From NCBI GenBank assembly GCA_002718285.1, contig PBAR01000043.1:1-64000 (forward strand): 64,000 bases of DNA, given 5' to 3'. Under the pieces are notes generated by a model. That model was not told where the DNA came from, did not search any database, and saw only the letters and a program-made list of their open reading frames with translations. Source of the stretch: Fidelibacterota bacterium. Its GTDB lineage: Bacteria; Marinisomatota; Marinisomatia; Marinisomatales; UBA1611. The first letter of the stretch is position 1. The number at the start of each line of letters is the position of its first letter. Below are positions 61,969 to 64,000 of the stretch, piece after piece. The position numbers were made by a program, and so were the translations under genes.

Positions 61969-62973
61969 ATGGTAAAGTTGTTATTAAATTATTATAGTTT
62001 TGGTTATGGAGCAGGATACGCAGATAAAACTCTTCCATTATCATCACAATTATCAATAACAAGCTTTGTAAAATTGGCATTGGAAAATAATCTAGTAGGC
62101 ATAGAATTGCCATTTGAGAAGCTGATTCAAACAGATGCTAATGAAATTACCTTGTTAAGAAATAAAATAAATGAGAATAAACTCGAAGTTTTGATTTCAA
62201 TTGAAGACTTTTCACCATCATTGCTTTTTTCTATGAGTAATTTTTTAAATAAAAATGATATAAAGTGTAATGGAAAAATCAGAGTAAAAATGTCAAATAA
62301 TTTTGGAGGTAATAGATACAAAATAAATGATTTTGATTCTCAAATCCAAAAGTTCACTAATAATTTAATTGAAGCGGATGAATATTGTGCAAAAATGGGT
62401 TATAAATTAGGCATTGAAAATCACCAAGATCTTACATCCTATGAATTAATTGATATAATTGAATCTAATAATCTTATTTCTGTAGGGATAAATTGGGATG
62501 TAGGAAATTCATTTGCTTTAGGTCAGTCTCCGAAAGATTTTTATAATGTAATAAAAAACCATATAATAAATGTACACTTAAAAGATTATATAATTGTTAA
62601 ATCAAATCTTGGAAGTGAATTAGTTAGATGTCCATTAGGTGTGGGAGTGGTGAATTTTGCAGAAACAATTAATGATATTAGATTATTAGATGCAAAAAAA
62701 AATAATCTAATTACGATGAGCATTGAGCTTGGTGCGCATACTCCAAGGAATATCGACTACTTTCATGCTGAATATTGGGAAAAATTTCCTAAAGCAATTC
62801 AAACTGGTAAAAAGAAGTTTATTCAATATATGAAATCTATTAATAGTGAAAATCTAAATAGGGGTGAAAATAATTTGATTTATAACTCACCTCCAGAGAT
62901 TATTAAAAAAGAAATCAAAGATGCTATTGATAGCATTCATTATATAAAGTCGCTTTTGAAGAAAACTATATGA
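61969..62973 (+). CDS. Sugar-phosphate isomerase/epimerase-like TIM-barrel protein
   Basis: A 334-residue AP-endonuclease-2-type TIM barrel. LGIENHQDLTSYELIDII near 147-164, VGINWDVGN near 171-179 and HIINVHLKDY near 196-205 carry the metal-binding Glu, Asp and His residues of the xylose-isomerase-like superfamily. A sugar or inositol isomerase/epimerase role is likely; the substrate is unknown. It begins two bases after the dehydrogenase gene. Confidence 0.8.
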   Translation: MVKLLLNYYSFGYGAGYADKTLPLSSQLSITSFVKLALENNLVGIELPFEKLIQTDANEITLLRNKINENKLEVLISIEDFSPSLLFSMSNFLNKNDIKCNGKIRVKMSNNFGGNRYKINDFDSQIQKFTNNLIEADEYCAKMGYKLGIENHQDLTSYELIDIIESNNLISVGINWDVGNSFALGQSPKDFYNVIKNHIINVHLKDYIIVKSNLGSELVRCPLGVGVVNFAETINDIRLLDAKKNNLITMSIELGAHTPRNIDYFHAEYWEKFPKAIQTGKKKFIQYMKSINSENLNRGENNLIYNSPPEIIKKEIKDAIDSIHYIKSLLKKTI

Positions 62974-63782
62974 AAAAAAATGTACTTATATCTGGTTCTA
63001 CTAGAGGATTAGGTCTTGCTTGCGCTAAATATTTAGCTACAAGTTATGATGTAATTCTTACGGATATTAGTAAGGAAGCTTACTCTGTCTATAATGAATC
63101 AGAATCTTTAGAACAAATAATTAATCACCTAAGAGATCATGGAAGTAAAACTAAATTTTATTCTGCAGATCTCACTATAGAATCTAAAGCCCAGGGATTA
63201 GTAAAGCAGATACTTAAAGATTATGGACGAATTGATTGTTTAATAAATTGTGCTGGAGGTGATATTTTTGGGGATGATAATCAAGCAGCTGGAGGAAAGC
63301 ATCCTGTAAACGATGCAATGATTGATTATGATGACTTTTTCAATATTTTTGATAAAAATTTTACCACTTGCTTTAATCTATCTAAGTCAGTTGCCCAAAT
63401 AATGAAAACTAATAAAAGAGGAAAAATTGTAAATATTGCTTCTATTTCTGCAGGATTTGGAGGTTTGAATGAAACTGCATATAGTACTGGGAAATCTGCG
63501 ATCATTCACTATACAAGATGTTTAGCTTCTCAGTTAAGAGATTATGATATAAATGTAAATTGTGTAGTTCCTGGCGGAATTAATACTGGAAGATTTATGC
63601 AAACATTAAAAAACCGAAATGATTATGATCTGTCTCTTTTAGATTCGAAAAGTAAACTTTCAAGACTCGCCGAACCAATTGATGTTGCTTCTGTAATTAA
63701 TTTTTTTTTATCGGAAGATTCTAATTTTGTTTCCGGTCAAGTACTCAGAGTTGACGGTGGACAATTCACTAACCCAATCTAA
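62970..63782 (+). CDS. Short-chain dehydrogenase/reductase
   Basis: A 270-residue classical SDR. GSTRGLG at 9-15 binds the cofactor, INCAGGD near 90-96, NIASIS near 155-160 contains the catalytic serine and YSTGKSA near 170-176 the Tyr and Lys. VSGQVLRVDGGQ closes the fold. The neighbouring partial gene is another SDR. Such oxidoreductases accompany legionaminate-type clusters (for example PtmA), but the substrate is not known. Confidence 0.86.
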   Translation: MKKNVLISGSTRGLGLACAKYLATSYDVILTDISKEAYSVYNESESLEQIINHLRDHGSKTKFYSADLTIESKAQGLVKQILKDYGRIDCLINCAGGDIFGDDNQAAGGKHPVNDAMIDYDDFFNIFDKNFTTCFNLSKSVAQIMKTNKRGKIVNIASISAGFGGLNETAYSTGKSAIIHYTRCLASQLRDYDINVNCVVPGGINTGRFMQTLKNRNDYDLSLLDSKSKLSRLAEPIDVASVINFFLSEDSNFVSGQVLRVDGGQFTNPI

Positions 63783-63784
63783 TA

Positions 63785-64000
63785 ATGGATTTCAATTTTA
63801 AAGATAAAACGGCAATTGTTACTGGAGCTTCATCAGGTGTAGGGAAAGAAGTTTCATTACTTTTATGTAAATATGGTTGCAGAGTTTTAGCCATTGGTAG
63901 GAATAGAAACAAGCTAGATAATGTTCTTAGTGAGACAGAAGAATACGATGGAACTTTAAGAAGTTTTGAATGTGATTTGTCTGTTCCTATACAAATCGAA
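63785..64000 (+). CDS. Short-chain dehydrogenase/reductase, partial
   Basis: The first 72 codons of a gene cut by the right edge. DKTAIVTGASSGVGKE at about 7-22 is the classical SDR cofactor site, and FECDLS near 64-69 the adenine-binding Asp region. It follows the preceding SDR gene by two bases. The catalytic residues lie beyond the window. Confidence 0.85.
   Translation, partial: MDFNFKDKTAIVTGASSGVGKEVSLLLCKYGCRVLAIGRNRNKLDNVLSETEEYDGTLRSFECDLSVPIQIE

Noticed and set aside
1..64000. CRISPR arrays, IS elements, tRNA genes or prophage genes
   Set aside because: I saw no regularly spaced repeats, transposase or integrase motifs, or tRNA-like TTCGA-type T-loops in a cloverleaf context; short A/T-rich repeats are expected at this base composition.

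Overview
The window is AT-rich DNA, about 70% A+T by eye, densely packed with genes and without any rRNA, tRNA, CRISPR array, transposase or phage gene that I could find. A Wza-type outer-membrane exporter and a Wzz-type protein imply a Gram-negative bacterium. The gene content (many sulfation genes, nonulosonic acid genes, low GC, minimal spacers) fits an uncultivated marine lineage, for example Marinimicrobia/SAR406-like, but that placement is an inference from style, not from a marker gene.

Layout. Positions 1-1595 (minus strand) hold housekeeping-type genes: the N-terminal part of a CvpA-like membrane protein, a GatB/YqeY-domain protein and a solitary beta-class DNA methyltransferase. A thioredoxin-type arsenate reductase (1667-2086, plus) stands alone. 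Positions 2090-7619 (minus) form a six-gene sugar operon: rmlB, gpmA, an extended SDR epimerase, a DPM-synthase-like GT2, a polytopic membrane protein and rmlA. A 309-bp divergent intergenic region (7620-7928) follows, with a candidate promoter, several inverted repeats and an ops-like GGCGGAGC element with a five-codon ORF.

From 7929 to the right edge all 55 genes lie on the plus strand, with no gap larger than about 40 bp. This looks like one giant surface-glycan operon. In order it holds: a UDP-uronate 4-epimerase; an SLBB/Wza exporter; a Wzz protein with an N-terminal helix-turn-helix; ATP sulfurylase/APS kinase; WbpA-WbpB-WbpD-type genes for UDP-GlcNAc uronic acid; a pseudaminic acid pathway (PseB, PseC, PseH-like, PseF-type fusion, PseG, PseI) interrupted by an acyl-ligase/ACP/lyase/aldo-keto reductase cassette and by a duplicated DegT-like + WbqC module around a PIG-L deacetylase; three tandem unassigned GT-B-like proteins; two further NeuB/NeuC pairs with two tandem CMP-sugar synthetases; a 2-hydroxyacid dehydrogenase/ThDP enzyme/methyltransferase/Gfo-Idh cassette; a HisF-HisH-WbpG amidotransferase set; a sulfation block (sulfotransferase, pyruvate kinase-ATP sulfurylase fusion, sulfotransferase); an FkbM methyltransferase with a ThiS-like N-terminal domain; and a terminal cassette of two 2-hydroxyacid dehydrogenases, an epimerase, a cyclase-family hydrolase, a HAD phosphatase, an HpcH aldolase, a TIM-barrel isomerase and two SDRs.

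How they may work together (inference). The cell appears to make up to three CMP-activated nine-carbon acids, at least one modified by unusual N-acyl or acetamidino groups, together with UDP-acetamido-uronic acid, and to sulfate and methylate the product before export through the Wza-like channel. PEP is a recurring substrate: three NeuB-type synthases, a pyruvate kinase domain and a phosphoglycerate mutase are present. No Wzx flippase, Wzy polymerase or ABC exporter is visible in the window. The most unusual items are the pyruvate kinase-ATP sulfurylase fusion (53004-55178), the ThiS-like/FkbM fusion (56101-57168), the HTH-Wzz fusion (10944-12359), the WbqC/DegT-like/PIG-L module (26082-29897) and the terminal keto-acid cassette (57174-64000).
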